From Arthrobacter antibioticus (GTDB lineage Bacteria; Actinomycetota; Actinomycetes; Actinomycetales; Micrococcaceae), in assembly GCF_030063205.1 (NCBI RefSeq), contig NZ_JASISQ010000001.1, forward strand, positions 795,152-859,151: a stretch of 64,000 bases of DNA. The letters are read 5' to 3'. The notes under the pieces are model-generated. The model did no database searches, had not been told where the DNA came from, and saw only the letters and a list, made by a program, of their open reading frames with translations. How positions within the stretch are numbered: position 1 is the first letter of the stretch; every line of letters begins with the position of its first letter. A program made the translations under genes and the position numbers. Positions 36,723 through 46,611 of this stretch are shown piece after piece.

Positions 36723-38191
36723 CTAGGTAGGGTGGGTCCAAACGCCAGTTTGGGCACAAAGTACAGTGCTAGGGCCGCTACCAGAGCGGTGACACCACAG
36801 ATGCTCCACACCAACATGTAGCCCTCTAGTGGGGCTGCAGTGCTCCCTGCTTCGGCGGTCAGCGACCCAAGTGCCTGCCCTGCCAAGGCGATGCCGAAAA
36901 TACAGGAAGCAAAGGCGCCGCCCAGCGTTTTTGTGGCGTTCGTGAGCCCGGCCGCCATCCCTGTTTGGGTCAACGGAGCAGCGGCGGCCGCCGCTGAGGG
37001 CAAGGCCGCCACCAAAGCGCCGCTGCCAATGCCGGCAATGGCCATGTTCAGCAGAACCTGGCTCATTGAATCATGGAACGGCAGGAACAAAAGATAACCA
37101 ACAGCGACAAGGAGTGCCGCTCCCAGCAAGGTGATTCTCGGCGTCGTCCATTTAGTGAGGATGGGATAAAGCAGGGCGCCAAATAAGAGGCCCAAAACGT
37201 AAACACCTATCAAGATTGAAACCAGCCCGGAACTGGCCCCGAGCCCGTAACCAACCGTGTCCGGATCGGTCCGGGCAAATGTTGACAGCGGCGCCTGCGC
37301 GCCCAACACGGAGACGCCGAATAGAAATGCTGTGAGCTGGATCGGCCACATGCTGGGTTGGCGCAACAGGCGGATATCAATCAGTGGATCTTTATGGCCC
37401 AGCTCGTGCCTGGTGAACGGTGCAAGCGCCATAATTCCAAGCACCACGCCAGCCCACGCCCACCAGGTGCCGGGCCCGTTGATACGCATGAATGTCAGGC
37501 CCGTGGTAATGAGTAGCAGAGCCGTGGAGAGCAGTGTCAGCCCCATAATGTCCAGACGGCCTCCGGTTCGGCTTTCAGATTCGGGAACACCAAACAAGAT
37601 CACGAAGAAACACAAAGTGACGGCGATCGCGGGGATCATCAGTGTCAGCCAGAGCTGATCAGGCAAAGCCCCACCAATGAACCCACCGGCCAGCGCCCCG
37701 ACAATGACACCGAACTCCAGTCCAGCAACAAGAATCCCGGCGGATCTGCGGGTAAGTGCGGCACCGTCAGGACGATGATGGGAGCGGCTGTAGATGAGTG
37801 CAATTTCCAGCGGTAGCCACACCACGTAGAAGCCCTGGAGCGCCCACGCAATGATGAAGAACCAGAAGTTCGGAGCGAAAGCCACACCCCATGACGCCGC
37901 TGCCGTCAGTGCTGTGGAAATCAGGAGCACCTTGCGGTGCCCGATCATGTCGCCCATTTTCGCCAGTACGGGAACCACGAGTGCGCTGACCATCAACTGA
38001 GCCGCCTCAAACCAGTTGACGTCTGCGTCGTGGATGCCCAGGAAGCGGGCAATGTCTGTCAGTAGCGGGGTGTAATAGCCTTGGATGATCCCGCTTGTAA
38101 GCTCCACAAGCACCAGAAAACCCACGATTGCTGTGGCGCTCGTGGCCGCTGTGCCGCGTTTCCCGGCGATCGCACGTGAGAATGAAGCCAT
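36719..38191 (-). CDS. MFS exporter, DHA2 (14-helix) type
   Basis: The 490-residue major facilitator has about 14 hydrophobic helices. Motif A-like GDMIGHRKVLLISTALTAAA follows helix 2, and the rest resembles QacA/EmrB-type drug exporters. The ATG at 38191 has GGAGGAA upstream, and the frame before it is not conserved. It is divergent from an LLM-oxidoreductase and MarR-regulator pair, which suggests a shared stress or drug response. Export substrate unknown. Confidence 0.9.
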   Translation of the reverse strand: MASFSRAIAGKRGTAATSATAIVGFLVLVELTSGIIQGYYTPLLTDIARFLGIHDADVNWFEAAQLMVSALVVPVLAKMGDMIGHRKVLLISTALTAAASWGVAFAPNFWFFIIAWALQGFYVVWLPLEIALIYSRSHHRPDGAALTRRSAGILVAGLEFGVIVGALAGGFIGGALPDQLWLTLMIPAIAVTLCFFVILFGVPESESRTGGRLDIMGLTLLSTALLLITTGLTFMRINGPGTWWAWAGVVLGIMALAPFTRHELGHKDPLIDIRLLRQPSMWPIQLTAFLFGVSVLGAQAPLSTFARTDPDTVGYGLGASSGLVSILIGVYVLGLLFGALLYPILTKWTTPRITLLGAALLVAVGYLLFLPFHDSMSQVLLNMAIAGIGSGALVAALPSAAAAAAPLTQTGMAAGLTNATKTLGGAFASCIFGIALAGQALGSLTAEAGSTAAPLEGYMLVWSICGVTALVAALALYFVPKLAFGPTLPS

Positions 38192-38393
38192 GGGGTTCCT
38201 CCACAATTGCGCTGGCATAGATGGCAAGTCCTTGAACGGCATCCTAGTACCCGCGGGTAACTCAGCGGGTGATTCTTGGATTTTTATTTCCTCTTCCGGT
38301 GTCGGAACATTCTGGCGCTTCTCAACGTTAGCCTTAGTATTAGATACAAACGCATATACCTCACGGCGAGTCCGCAGGGTCAAGGAGCAGCTA

Positions 38394-39527
38394 ATGCAGT
38401 TCGGAATTTTCAGTGTTGGTGACATTACAATGGACCCCACCACTGGGCGCACCCCCACCGAGCACCAGCGCCTACAAGCAATCACTACGATCGCCAAACA
38501 CGCTGAGGACGTGGGAATGGACGTGTTTGCGACCGGCGAGCACCACAACCCGCCGTTCTACCCCAGCTCACCAACAACTATTTTGGCGTACATAGCCGCG
38601 CAAACTCAGAACATCATCCTCTCCACCAGCACAACTTTGATCACGACGAATGATCCGGTAAAAATCGCCGAGGACTTTGCCACCCTGCAGCACCTCTCCA
38701 ACGGTAGGACTGACATTGTGCTGGGGCGTGGGAATATGGGTGCCGTTTATCCGTGGTTTGGTAAAAATAACCACGATTCCGTGGAGCTGACGGTTGAGAA
38801 CTATGCGCTGCTACGCCGGCTTTGGGATGAGGAGGTAGTGAACTGGGAAGGTAAATTCCGTACACCGCTGCGCGGCTTCACCTCAACACCCAGACCCCTA
38901 GATGGGGTGGCTCCGTTTGTTTGGCATGGCGCCATTCGCACGCCCCAGGTTGCCGAGATTGCCGCGTATTACGGTGACGGCTTCTTCGCGAACAATATCT
39001 TCTGGCCCAAGGAACACTACATCCAGCTGATCAACCTCTACCGGGAACGCTACGCACACTACGGCCATGGCACACAAGAACAGGCAATCGTGGGTTTGGG
39101 CGGACAGTTTTTCATTCGCAAAAAATCACAAGATGCGGTCAATGAATTCCGCCCCTACTTCGATAACGCCCCCGTTTACGGCCACGGACCTTCCTTGGAA
39201 GACTTCACCTCACAAACCCCGCTAACAGTGGGTAGCCCGCAGGAAATGATTGAAAAAACTCTCACCTTCCGCGACTACTTCGGCGATTACCAACGACAGC
39301 TGTTCCTCATAGACCATGCGGGCTTGCCACTGAAAACGGTGTTGGAGCAGCTAGATTTGTTTGCTGCGGAGGTCCTACCCACACTTCGGCAGGAATTCGC
39401 CACCAACCGTCCCGCGAACGTCCCTAACGGGCCCACATTCGCAGCTCGGCGTTCCGCTGCACAGGAGGCTGCCGCCGTCGAGCCTGCAGCACACACACCT
39501 GGTTCCAGCACAAAAGGGGTGAACTGA
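38394..39527 (+). CDS. LLM-class flavin-dependent oxidoreductase
   Basis: The 377-residue bacterial-luciferase-like (beta/alpha)8 protein uses reduced FMN or F420. It has MQFGIFSVGDITMDPTTGRT, DVFATGEHHNPPF, the ILSTSTTLITTNDPVKIAED segment and RTDIVLGRGNMGAVYPWFG, typical of the LLM group with a conserved RGN/RGS. A flexible Pro/Ala-rich tail closes it. ATG 38394 has AAGGAGC upstream. The MarR gene begins 2 bases after its stop, so the two form an operon, divergent from the MFS exporter. Reaction unknown; monooxygenation or reduction are both possible. Confidence 0.92.
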   Translation: MQFGIFSVGDITMDPTTGRTPTEHQRLQAITTIAKHAEDVGMDVFATGEHHNPPFYPSSPTTILAYIAAQTQNIILSTSTTLITTNDPVKIAEDFATLQHLSNGRTDIVLGRGNMGAVYPWFGKNNHDSVELTVENYALLRRLWDEEVVNWEGKFRTPLRGFTSTPRPLDGVAPFVWHGAIRTPQVAEIAAYYGDGFFANNIFWPKEHYIQLINLYRERYAHYGHGTQEQAIVGLGGQFFIRKKSQDAVNEFRPYFDNAPVYGHGPSLEDFTSQTPLTVGSPQEMIEKTLTFRDYFGDYQRQLFLIDHAGLPLKTVLEQLDLFAAEVLPTLRQEFATNRPANVPNGPTFAARRSAAQEAAAVEPAAHTPGSSTKGVN

Positions 39528-39528
39528 G

Positions 39529-39981
39529 ATGTCCGCTGCCACACACCGCAGGCTGACTACCGATTCGTGGGAATCACTGCTGCGTTCGCAGGTGGCGATG
39601 GTGCGTGAACTGCATAGGGAAGCCATCTTCAAAGAAGTGGGCAGCCGCGAATATGATGTCCTCTACAGCCTTTCTCGTTGCCCGAGTGGTTGGCTGCGCC
39701 TGAATGAACTCAACGATTATGTCCTGCTAACGCAGCCGAGTATCTCGCGCATGGTTGACAGGCTGGAGCAGCGTGGGCTCATCGCGCGAAAAACTGCCCA
39801 GGATGACAAACGCGGGGTGCTGATCGGGCTAACCGAAGCAGGAGCCGAGCTGCAGAAAAAAGTAGGGCGTGTACATGTAAAGAACATCATGGAACGTATG
39901 GAAGTTGCTTTCACGGACGAAGAGATGCGCACGTTGCTGGAGTTAACAACCAAACTGCGCACTTCCTTAGCCGGCAGCTAA
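39529..39981 (+). CDS. MarR-family regulator
   Basis: The 150-residue winged-helix regulator has LREL-type helix 1 (SQVAMVRELHREAIFKEVGS), the recognition region LTQPSISRMVDRLEQRGLIA and wing (RKTAQDDKRGVLIGLTEAG). It directly follows the LLM oxidoreductase and probably controls that operon and the divergent MFS gene. The 38192-38393 intergenic region has a short palindrome GTATTAGATAC at about 38337 that may be part of its site; this is weak. Confidence 0.9.
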   Translation: MSAATHRRLTTDSWESLLRSQVAMVRELHREAIFKEVGSREYDVLYSLSRCPSGWLRLNELNDYVLLTQPSISRMVDRLEQRGLIARKTAQDDKRGVLIGLTEAGAELQKKVGRVHVKNIMERMEVAFTDEEMRTLLELTTKLRTSLAGS

Positions 39982-40600
39982 CCGAGCACCTTGAATGATG
40001 TGATCATTTTTTGGATGTTCTGGGATTCGCTGGTGAGCATGTAGGCCTGAGCATCAGTGATCGTGGCGAAAGCCCGTAAGCCGGGTGAGCCGTTGGGGTC
40101 ACTGGTGAATTGAAGAACGTCGCCAAACATGTAGATGCCCAGCTTCTCTGATGTGACGGTGTTGTAAACCAAGCAGGCCTTGCCATCGGGACCGGCCGCT
40201 TGATCCGTGATTCCGTAGGAGGCAAAGTGATGAGTTTCGCCTTGGATGATGCGGTAGGTGAACCGGGGCTCCACGGCAAGCATAGATTCGTTGTTTGACG
40301 GGATCGCCAAGGGAAGACTGGCTAGCACCGTGTACGGTCTGCTGGAGTCCGGCTGGCAGGCCCCACCCAAACCCAATATGTGAGTGTTCAGCACAGCCAT
40401 GACATCTGAGGAAGCAGCCCTCACCTCAAGGCGAACCGCTCCGGCGCTAGGCTGGTACTGTCCGAGCTGGAGTTCGAGGGCGTCGTGAAAGTTTGGGGAC
40501 TAGCGCTCGCATGTACTTGGGCTGGTTGGCTTGCCGAATCCGATGATTCCGAAGCTCCCGTGGTGGTTCCGCAGCAGGTTGAGGCCTGAGCCCTGATGCG
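39978..40600 (-). pseudogene. Frameshifted Ser/Thr-rich lipoprotein-like gene
   Basis: From 40498 down to the stop at 39978 the minus strand encodes a plausible domain (FHDALELQLGQYQPSAGAVR; NTHILGLGGACQPDSS; TYRIIQGETHHFASYGITDQ) without a proper start; the first GTG is at 40424. Upstream, a different frame reads CCGTTTGASESSDSASQPAQ and then VHASASPQTF, exactly the low-complexity linker that follows a lipobox Cys. The two frames meet near 40490, so a frameshift split the gene and the signal peptide is degraded. Family not recognised. An alternative is a short protein starting at 40424. Confidence 0.5.
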
Positions 40601-40625
40601 CCCATGCCACCGGCAAGTTGGGTTG

Positions 40626-42146
40626 TCACCTCAGATTTTGGATCAGTTCACGGTAAAAAACTACGCCCGCACCCAGCGAGCCGATTCGCACCCGTTCATT
40701 GACAGCATGCAAACTGGCCCTGTCAGAGGCATCCATTAAGAGTGGAGAGAAACGGTAGACGGCCGGGGAGATTGTGCACAAGTGCCGTGAGTCCGTGGCA
40801 CCGGTTTGGATATAAGGCGTCACAACGGCTGCGGGATACGACGCGGCCACTGCACGCGTCAGCAGCGCAAATTGATCGCTCTCAAAGGAAGAAATCGGCG
40901 ATGGATCATGCCCTGAGAGGACTCTTAGTTCCACGGACGGATCGTCAATGATTGTTCGAACTTGCTCAACCACCGAGTCAACAGACTCCCCCACGGCAAT
41001 GCGAATATTGGCATTGGCACGAGCCGTGGAAGCCAGCACGTTTGAGGCTTTACTGCCCTCCAGCATTGTGACGGCCACTGTGGTGCGGGTCAGGGCACGC
41101 GTTTCATCGCCCACCCAAGAAAATACTTGCGTCAAGGGTGTCTTAAAAATCCACATGTTCTCTGTTATGAGCCGCAAAGCAAAGCTGCTGTGCAACCCGA
41201 TCCGGCGCATCATTTCCACAATGGGTGCTGGCATGGATGCCGGAAACTGTGTCTCCTCGAGCGCAACAATGGCTTGGGCAAGACGTGCAGTTGCCCCCAT
41301 ACGCGGAGGAGTGGAAGCGTGCCCACCGGCCCCTCGGGTCAGCAGTTCCAAGTCTAAACTTCCCTTTTCAGCCACACCGATAACAGCCGCCGGCGCTTTC
41401 AGACCAGGGAAGGCGTCCAGGGCAACAGCCCCTCCTTCATCAAGGACCAGCCACGGTTTCACACCACGGCGGGCGAGTAGATCCGCCGCAGCGCGCGCGC
41501 TGTCACCGGTACTCTCCTCATTGTTACCGAAGGATAGGTAGAGATCGTAGGCTGGCGCAAAACCATCATCGATCAATGTCTCAATGGCTCCCATGATGAC
41601 AACCAGGGCACCCTTGTCATCCAATGCCCCGCGGCCCCAAACCCACCCGTTCTCCTGATGGCCGGAGAACCCCGGGTGCTTCCAATCATCTCGAGTGTCA
41701 ACGGGAACCACATCATAATGAGCCATCAGCACAGTGGGTTTGGCATCGGCATCGGATTTGGACCCGGCCCATTTGAAAAGAAGCGCGTGCCCATTGACAA
41801 ACTCCCGGGACAGTACCGTGTGCACACCCGGGTACAGGCGCTCCAACGCTTCTATGAATCCCGTGAATTGATCGAGCTCAATGAGGTCCCGAGCACTGGC
41901 AAACACGGTGCGGAAGCCGATCAGCTCACTGAGCTGATCAGCCGCCGGTTGAGCGTATTGCACCCCAGTCTCCGGCGCTTGATCGTATGCGGGTGGAGCA
42001 GCTCCAGCACTGTGGGCACGCGCACCAATGACGGCGGCCGTACCGCCAGCACTGACCACCAAGGCCGCTGCCACTGCTCGGGCTGTTCGCGCTGCACTGC
42101 CTGTTCTAGCTGCATGGCTAAGAGGCCTGGCTGATCCTTTACGCAT
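40626..42146 (-). CDS. M20-family metallopeptidase with N-terminal membrane anchor
   Basis: The protein of about 506 residues has one N-terminal hydrophobic stretch (TARAVAAALVVSAGGTAAVI) and then a peptidase domain like human PM20D1/CPS1 type enzymes. Zinc-ligand motifs are AHYDVVPVDTRDDW, WGRGALDDKGALV and SFGNNEESTGDSA, with the C-terminal SRHLCTISPAVYRF and final His in RASLHAVNERVRI. It hydrolyses an amide or peptide bond at the cell surface or membrane. ATG 42146 is the best start; the frame opens at 42209 and no site has a good ribosome sequence. Confidence 0.88.
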   Translation of the reverse strand: MRKGSARPLSHAARTGSAARTARAVAAALVVSAGGTAAVIGARAHSAGAAPPAYDQAPETGVQYAQPAADQLSELIGFRTVFASARDLIELDQFTGFIEALERLYPGVHTVLSREFVNGHALLFKWAGSKSDADAKPTVLMAHYDVVPVDTRDDWKHPGFSGHQENGWVWGRGALDDKGALVVIMGAIETLIDDGFAPAYDLYLSFGNNEESTGDSARAAADLLARRGVKPWLVLDEGGAVALDAFPGLKAPAAVIGVAEKGSLDLELLTRGAGGHASTPPRMGATARLAQAIVALEETQFPASMPAPIVEMMRRIGLHSSFALRLITENMWIFKTPLTQVFSWVGDETRALTRTTVAVTMLEGSKASNVLASTARANANIRIAVGESVDSVVEQVRTIIDDPSVELRVLSGHDPSPISSFESDQFALLTRAVAASYPAAVVTPYIQTGATDSRHLCTISPAVYRFSPLLMDASDRASLHAVNERVRIGSLGAGVVFYRELIQNLR

Positions 42147-42287
42147 AAGACGGATTCTATGCCACGGCCCTGATGATTGGCTTGGTATCAGGACTAAAAA
42201 GAAGCACAAGTAAACACAAGATGAACAGTTGTTTCATGGGCGCAGTTTTCGTGGACAAAGTGTTTATCGGCACGTACGCTCTTTTTT

Positions 42288-43052
42288 GTGAGCACAATGA
42301 CGTTGGCCCAACGGGCTGCAGAGCAACCCCTCCCGCTTCTGATATTGGACTTTGATGGCACTCTTTGTCTGGGTGACGGCCCAGTATTGGCCTATGCCGC
42401 CGCTGTTGCGGATCAGATCCCGGAAAGCGCTAGAAAAAGTCTCCATGAAGCACTGGCCCAATTTCTGGCGCAAGATTCCAATGCTCCGGCCTACAAGGAC
42501 GGGTATGCGGCGGTGGCGGCACTTTCCGAGGGTCTGTTGGATGAAGCAGCACTGAGTCAGGCCTATACGGAGAGCCGACGCCAGCTCGCTGTGGGAGAAG
42601 TGACCATCAGTGCCCCGGATGGGTTAGCCGCCTTTCTGGATCAGTTGGAAGGCGTCGCTTTCCGAATAGTGCTGACAAACGCCCCCTTAACAGGCGTGGC
42701 GGAGTCTCTCACCACTCTGGGTCTGGCCCCATCCATAGACCTGATCATTGCTGATGCAAATAAACCCGGTGGATTCACCGAGTTGCTCCCGATCTTCTTG
42801 CAGGGCAGGGCACCCTACGAATTACTCAGTGTGGGCGACGTTTGGAGTAACGACATTGAGGTGCCGGCCCGAGCGGGCTGCGCTACCGCTTTCATTGACC
42901 GGTTCAACCACCAAAGCGGCGCCGCAACTCTGCGCGCCGCCCGGTTTGAGCTGCTGTATGCGGCAATCACCGACTGGGCGCACAACCCAGCGGTCTTTAT
43001 TTCCAACCAACCCAGCATCTCCACTCCTTCCTCAGAAAAGGCACCACTGTGA
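42288..43052 (+). CDS. HAD-family hydrolase (probable phosphatase)
   Basis: The 254-residue HAD enzyme has motif I LLILDFDGTLCLG (nucleophile first Asp), a helical cap of about 90 residues, motif II VLTNAP and motif IV VGDVWSNDIEVPARAG. It is expected to remove phosphate from a small molecule. The start is GTG 42288 or ATG 42297, neither with a clear ribosome site. It overlaps the PhnD-like gene by 4 bases and heads the transport operon, so it probably acts on the imported compound or its breakdown product. Confidence 0.85.
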   Translation: MSTMTLAQRAAEQPLPLLILDFDGTLCLGDGPVLAYAAAVADQIPESARKSLHEALAQFLAQDSNAPAYKDGYAAVAALSEGLLDEAALSQAYTESRRQLAVGEVTISAPDGLAAFLDQLEGVAFRIVLTNAPLTGVAESLTTLGLAPSIDLIIADANKPGGFTELLPIFLQGRAPYELLSVGDVWSNDIEVPARAGCATAFIDRFNHQSGAATLRAARFELLYAAITDWAHNPAVFISNQPSISTPSSEKAPL

Positions 43053-44074
43053 AAAACAACCGTTCTAAAAACGCAGCATGGGCAGCTTTGGCTCTTGCCG
43101 GAACCCTTGCAATGTCCTCCTGTGGCGTCAGCCAAGACCAGGCTAGCTCCGCGTCAGGGGCCGCAACGTCAACCTCTGCCTGTACCGGCACCAATGAGAG
43201 CTCCGGCCCAGCTCCTTCAAAGCTAACGCTTGCACTTGTCCCTTCCGGAGACGCCAAGAAACTCGTTGACACAGTCAAACCGTTAGAAGAAGCGCTCTCT
43301 TCCCGACTAGGGATCCCGGTCACTGGCGTCATCACGGCAGACTACCAAGCAGCAGTCGAAGCCATCGGCGCCAACCAGGCCCAGATAGGTATGCTCCCAT
43401 CCCTGCAGATGAGCCAGGCTTGCGATAAATACGGCGCCATCCCCGCGTTGCAGACAGTGCGGAAGGAAAAGTCCAGTTACGCCGCCCAGATGTTCACCAA
43501 CAACCCCGATAAGTACTGCACCGACAAGCCCGCAGAGGGACCCAACGGGATGCTTTATTGCAATGGCACAGCATCAGGGAACGGCCCCGCGGGCCTCGAC
43601 GCCGTGAAGAAGATCAAGGGTTCAACAGTGGCCATGCTTTCGTCAGCATCGCCCGCAGGATACATTTTCCCCGTCGCTGCAATGAAAACCGCGGACATCG
43701 CCCTTGAAGACATCTCTGCCATCAAAGTCACCGCTAATGATGCCTCGGTTCTCGCCGTCTATAAGGGTGACGCCGAGGTTGGTTTCAGCTACTGGGATGC
43801 CCGCGAGGTAGTGGCCTCAGACACTCCGGATATTGGCAGTAAAGTGGTCGTTTTTGCCTTGACGGATGAGGTCCCCAACGACGGCATGTCCATCTCCAGC
43901 AAGCTCAGCTCAGAGTGGCAGCAGAAGATCAGTGACGCCATGCTGGATTTCGCAGGCACCACAGAAGGCGTCAAAGCGTTGAAGGCTATTTACCAAATCA
44001 CGGGTATGGCTGTGGCAGACCCGAAGAGCTTGTCCATTACCCAGGAAGCCGCGAAATCCATTGGACTCGGCTAG
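43049..44074 (+). CDS. PhnD-like phosph(on)ate-ester-binding lipoprotein
   Basis: The 341-residue PhnD/PtxB-family binding protein has a signal peptide with lipobox LAMSSC, a Ser/Thr linker, then SKLTLALVPSGDAKKLVDTV, LEEALSSRLGIPVTGVITAD, GMLPSLQMSQACDKYG and KVTANDASVLAVYKGDAEVG, characteristic of the family. It captures phosphonates, phosphite or organophosphates outside the cell. GTG start at 43049 overlaps the HAD stop. The ATPase gene follows after 86 bases. Confidence 0.9.
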   Translation: MKNNRSKNAAWAALALAGTLAMSSCGVSQDQASSASGAATSTSACTGTNESSGPAPSKLTLALVPSGDAKKLVDTVKPLEEALSSRLGIPVTGVITADYQAAVEAIGANQAQIGMLPSLQMSQACDKYGAIPALQTVRKEKSSYAAQMFTNNPDKYCTDKPAEGPNGMLYCNGTASGNGPAGLDAVKKIKGSTVAMLSSASPAGYIFPVAAMKTADIALEDISAIKVTANDASVLAVYKGDAEVGFSYWDAREVVASDTPDIGSKVVVFALTDEVPNDGMSISSKLSSEWQQKISDAMLDFAGTTEGVKALKAIYQITGMAVADPKSLSITQEAAKSIGLG

Positions 44075-44160
44075 ATCCATTGGACCCGCTTAGCCACAAT
44101 ATCGCCGGCACGTTCTGATCCATTCCAGCACCCTTACAAAGACACAAGAAAGCAGAGCTC

Positions 44161-44970
44161 ATGGAGCACACGGGGGCGGATATCCGCTTTAGCGATGTCT
44201 GCGTTAGATATCCCAATGGTTACACCGGTTTGAAGAACATTGACCTGTTCATTCCTTCCGGTGACATGGTGGGTATCGTTGGCCTGTCAGGGGCTGGCAA
44301 GTCAACATTGGTGCGCACCATCAACGGGCTTGTTCCCATCACCAGTGGCCACATCACTGTAGGCGATCACCAGCTCAATGGTTCCGGAGAACCCCGGCTC
44401 CGTGGCAAGGACTTGCGTGAATTGCGCTCCAATGTGGGCATGGTCTTCCAGAGCTTTAATCTGGCCAAGCGCACTACTGTCATCAACAATGTTCTGATGG
44501 GCAGGCTGTACCACTCTCCCGCCTGGCGGACGCTTCTGGGTGCTTGGAAGAACGACGACGTGGAGCTCGCCATGGCTGCTTTGGAGCGGGTCGAAATAGT
44601 GCCTAAGGCCTACGAAAAAGCCTCAAGTCTCTCCGGCGGACAACAGCAGCGGGTAGCCATTGCCCGCACTCTCGCCCAGAGGCCAAAGGTGATACTTGCT
44701 GATGAACCGGTGGCTTCCCTTGATCCGCCAACGTCCCACGTGGTGATGCGTGATCTGCAGCGCATCAACGCCGAGCTTGGCATCACGGTGGTGGTGAATT
44801 TGCACTTCCTGGATTTAGCAAGGCGGTACAGCAACAGGCTAATCGGGCTGCGTTCCGGGGAAGTTGTCTTTGACGGTGCCGGAGCCGACGCCGACGAGTC
44901 TGTCTTTGAAAACATCTACGGCCGCTCGCTAACGGCCGAAGATGTTTTGCCCAACAAAGGCCAGTTATGA
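44161..44970 (+). CDS. PhnC-like ABC transporter ATPase
   Basis: The 269-residue ATPase has Walker A GLSGAGKSTLVRTINGL, Q-loop MVFQSFNLAKRTTVINNVLM, signature LSGGQQQRVAIARTLAQ, Walker B VILADEPVASLDPPTS and switch His in NLHFLDLARRYSNRLIGL. The segments GRLYHSPAWRTLLGAW and LHFLDLA identify the phosphonate-transporter subfamily. Its 3' end overlaps the first PhnE-like gene (ATGA). Confidence 0.95.
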   Translation: MEHTGADIRFSDVCVRYPNGYTGLKNIDLFIPSGDMVGIVGLSGAGKSTLVRTINGLVPITSGHITVGDHQLNGSGEPRLRGKDLRELRSNVGMVFQSFNLAKRTTVINNVLMGRLYHSPAWRTLLGAWKNDDVELAMAALERVEIVPKAYEKASSLSGGQQQRVAIARTLAQRPKVILADEPVASLDPPTSHVVMRDLQRINAELGITVVVNLHFLDLARRYSNRLIGLRSGEVVFDGAGADADESVFENIYGRSLTAEDVLPNKGQL

Positions 44971-45773
44971 GCTCAGCCACTACCGTGAAGACCGAACCCG
45001 GCCGCCCTACCAAGCCGCGCCATGGCGCAAAGTCAGCTGCCGCCGTCGTTCTTCTGCTGGCTATCACTCTCTGGGCTGGATTTGGGGTCCAGGTTGATGT
45101 GGCGGCAATAGTACAGAACTGGCGCAACGCCACCAGCAACGTCATTGCGCTGCTGCAGCCGGATTATGGGTTCTTCCCCAAAACCATTCCTGCCCTGGTG
45201 GAAACCCTGCAGATGGCCGTCATTGCTACGGTAGTGGGTTCGGCCATCTCGCTGCCGCTGGCTTTTTTGGCCTCCAGGGCAACCAACCCTAAGCCGTGGC
45301 TGCTCGCTGGCGTACGTTTTGTCATGAACATGATCCGCAGCGTGCCAGAAATTCTTTTCGCGGCAATTCTGGTGGCAGTTGTCGGTGTGGGTGCACTCTC
45401 AGGCATCATGGCGCTGGTGCTGTTCAATATTGGCATCATTGTGAAGCTGGTCTCGGAGACCCTGGATGGCGAGGACACAGGCGCTCAAGAGGCCGCTTTG
45501 GCTGCCGGTGCCAGCTGGCCCAAAGCCAACCGGGCGGCCATGCTTCCCCAGATCCTGCCCAGTTTCATCTCACAGCTTTTATACACTTTCGAGCTAAATA
45601 TTCGTGCCTCGGCTGTCATTGGGCTGGTGGGAGCCGGGGGTCTGGGTATTTTGATTGACAACGTCCGCAGCTTCTTTAGGTACCACGAGCTGTCCCTGAT
45701 CATTATGGAGATCCTCATACTGGTTTTAGTGCTGGAGTCGATCTCTTCATGGCTTCGAAAGAAGTTGGTATAA
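44967..45773 (+). CDS. PhnE-like ABC permease 1
   Basis: The 268-residue permease of about six helices has the EAA-loop EAALAAGASWPKANRAAMLP and the family segment FELNIRASAVIGLVGAGGLG. A cytoplasmic N-terminus precedes helix 1. It forms the membrane channel with the second PhnE-like protein; start overlaps the ATPase stop. Confidence 0.95.
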   Translation: MSSATTVKTEPGRPTKPRHGAKSAAAVVLLLAITLWAGFGVQVDVAAIVQNWRNATSNVIALLQPDYGFFPKTIPALVETLQMAVIATVVGSAISLPLAFLASRATNPKPWLLAGVRFVMNMIRSVPEILFAAILVAVVGVGALSGIMALVLFNIGIIVKLVSETLDGEDTGAQEAALAAGASWPKANRAAMLPQILPSFISQLLYTFELNIRASAVIGLVGAGGLGILIDNVRSFFRYHELSLIIMEILILVLVLESISSWLRKKLV

Positions 45774-45774
45774 C

Positions 45775-46611
45775 GTGGCCACCGTTATTGACGAGAAACA
45801 GCGCACCTCACGCCCCGTGAAACCAACCACAAAGCTGCGCACCACTTTATGGCTGGTAGTGTCCCTGATTGTTGTTGCAGCTTTCTGGTCGGTGAAGATC
45901 CAGTGGTCCGCACTGGCCGACTTCCCCGCCCAACTCTTCAAATACATCTCTGCGATGTTGTTGCCGCCCGATTGGAGTAAGTTCTCCGAAGCATTTGGCG
46001 CCACGATCTTATCCGTGCAAATGGCCTGGATTGGCACAGTCTTGGGCATCGTCATCTCGTTGCCACTGAGTTTTTTGGCATCGAAATCTCTCGCACCCCA
46101 GGTTGTCACAGCACCCCTTCGACTACTCTTCGCCGTGATCCGTGCCGTGCCCGAGGTGGTTATTGCCATTTTGATCCTCTCCGTCACCGGCCTGACACCT
46201 TTTACGGGTGCCTTGGCCCTGGCTGTGGGCTCGATCGGCACCTTGGGAAAGTGGGGTTATGAAGCTTTTGAGTCTGTTGACGCCGGCCCTAAGGAAGCCG
46301 TTCGTTCTACCGGCGGTGGCACACTGGCTTTGATCCGTTGGGGCGTTTGGCCCTCGGCCGCTCCTGAGGTGTTCTCATTTTGGTTATACCGTTTTGAAAT
46401 TAATGTGCGGGCATCAGCCATTTTAGGACTCATCGGCGCTGGCGGTATTGGCAAGATGCTTCAGGACAACGTGCAATTCCGCAATTGGGATGCCGTGGGT
46501 ATGTTGCTCATTGTGGTGGTGGTGCTCACCATGTGCATCGATCAGATCTCCGGCGCTGTGCGCAACAAGCTCATCCACGGTACGTGGCGGGCACCTAAGC
46601 TGGCTTCATGA
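45775..46611 (+). CDS. PhnE-like ABC permease 2
   Basis: The 278-residue paralogue of the preceding permease has FLASKSLAPQVVTAPLRLLF, the EAA-type segment GPKEAVRSTGGGTLALIRWG and RFEINVRASAILGLIGAGGI. The pair shows the PhnE1/PhnE2 heterodimer layout known for many phosphonate and phosphite importers. It starts with GTG one base after permease 1 and overlaps the metallophosphoesterase start by 4 bases. Confidence 0.95.
   Translation: MATVIDEKQRTSRPVKPTTKLRTTLWLVVSLIVVAAFWSVKIQWSALADFPAQLFKYISAMLLPPDWSKFSEAFGATILSVQMAWIGTVLGIVISLPLSFLASKSLAPQVVTAPLRLLFAVIRAVPEVVIAILILSVTGLTPFTGALALAVGSIGTLGKWGYEAFESVDAGPKEAVRSTGGGTLALIRWGVWPSAAPEVFSFWLYRFEINVRASAILGLIGAGGIGKMLQDNVQFRNWDAVGMLLIVVVVLTMCIDQISGAVRNKLIHGTWRAPKLAS

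Noticed and set aside
41658-42134. 158-codon plus-strand frame within the M20 peptidase gene
   Set aside because: Antisense to conserved catalytic motifs of the peptidase; no independent support.
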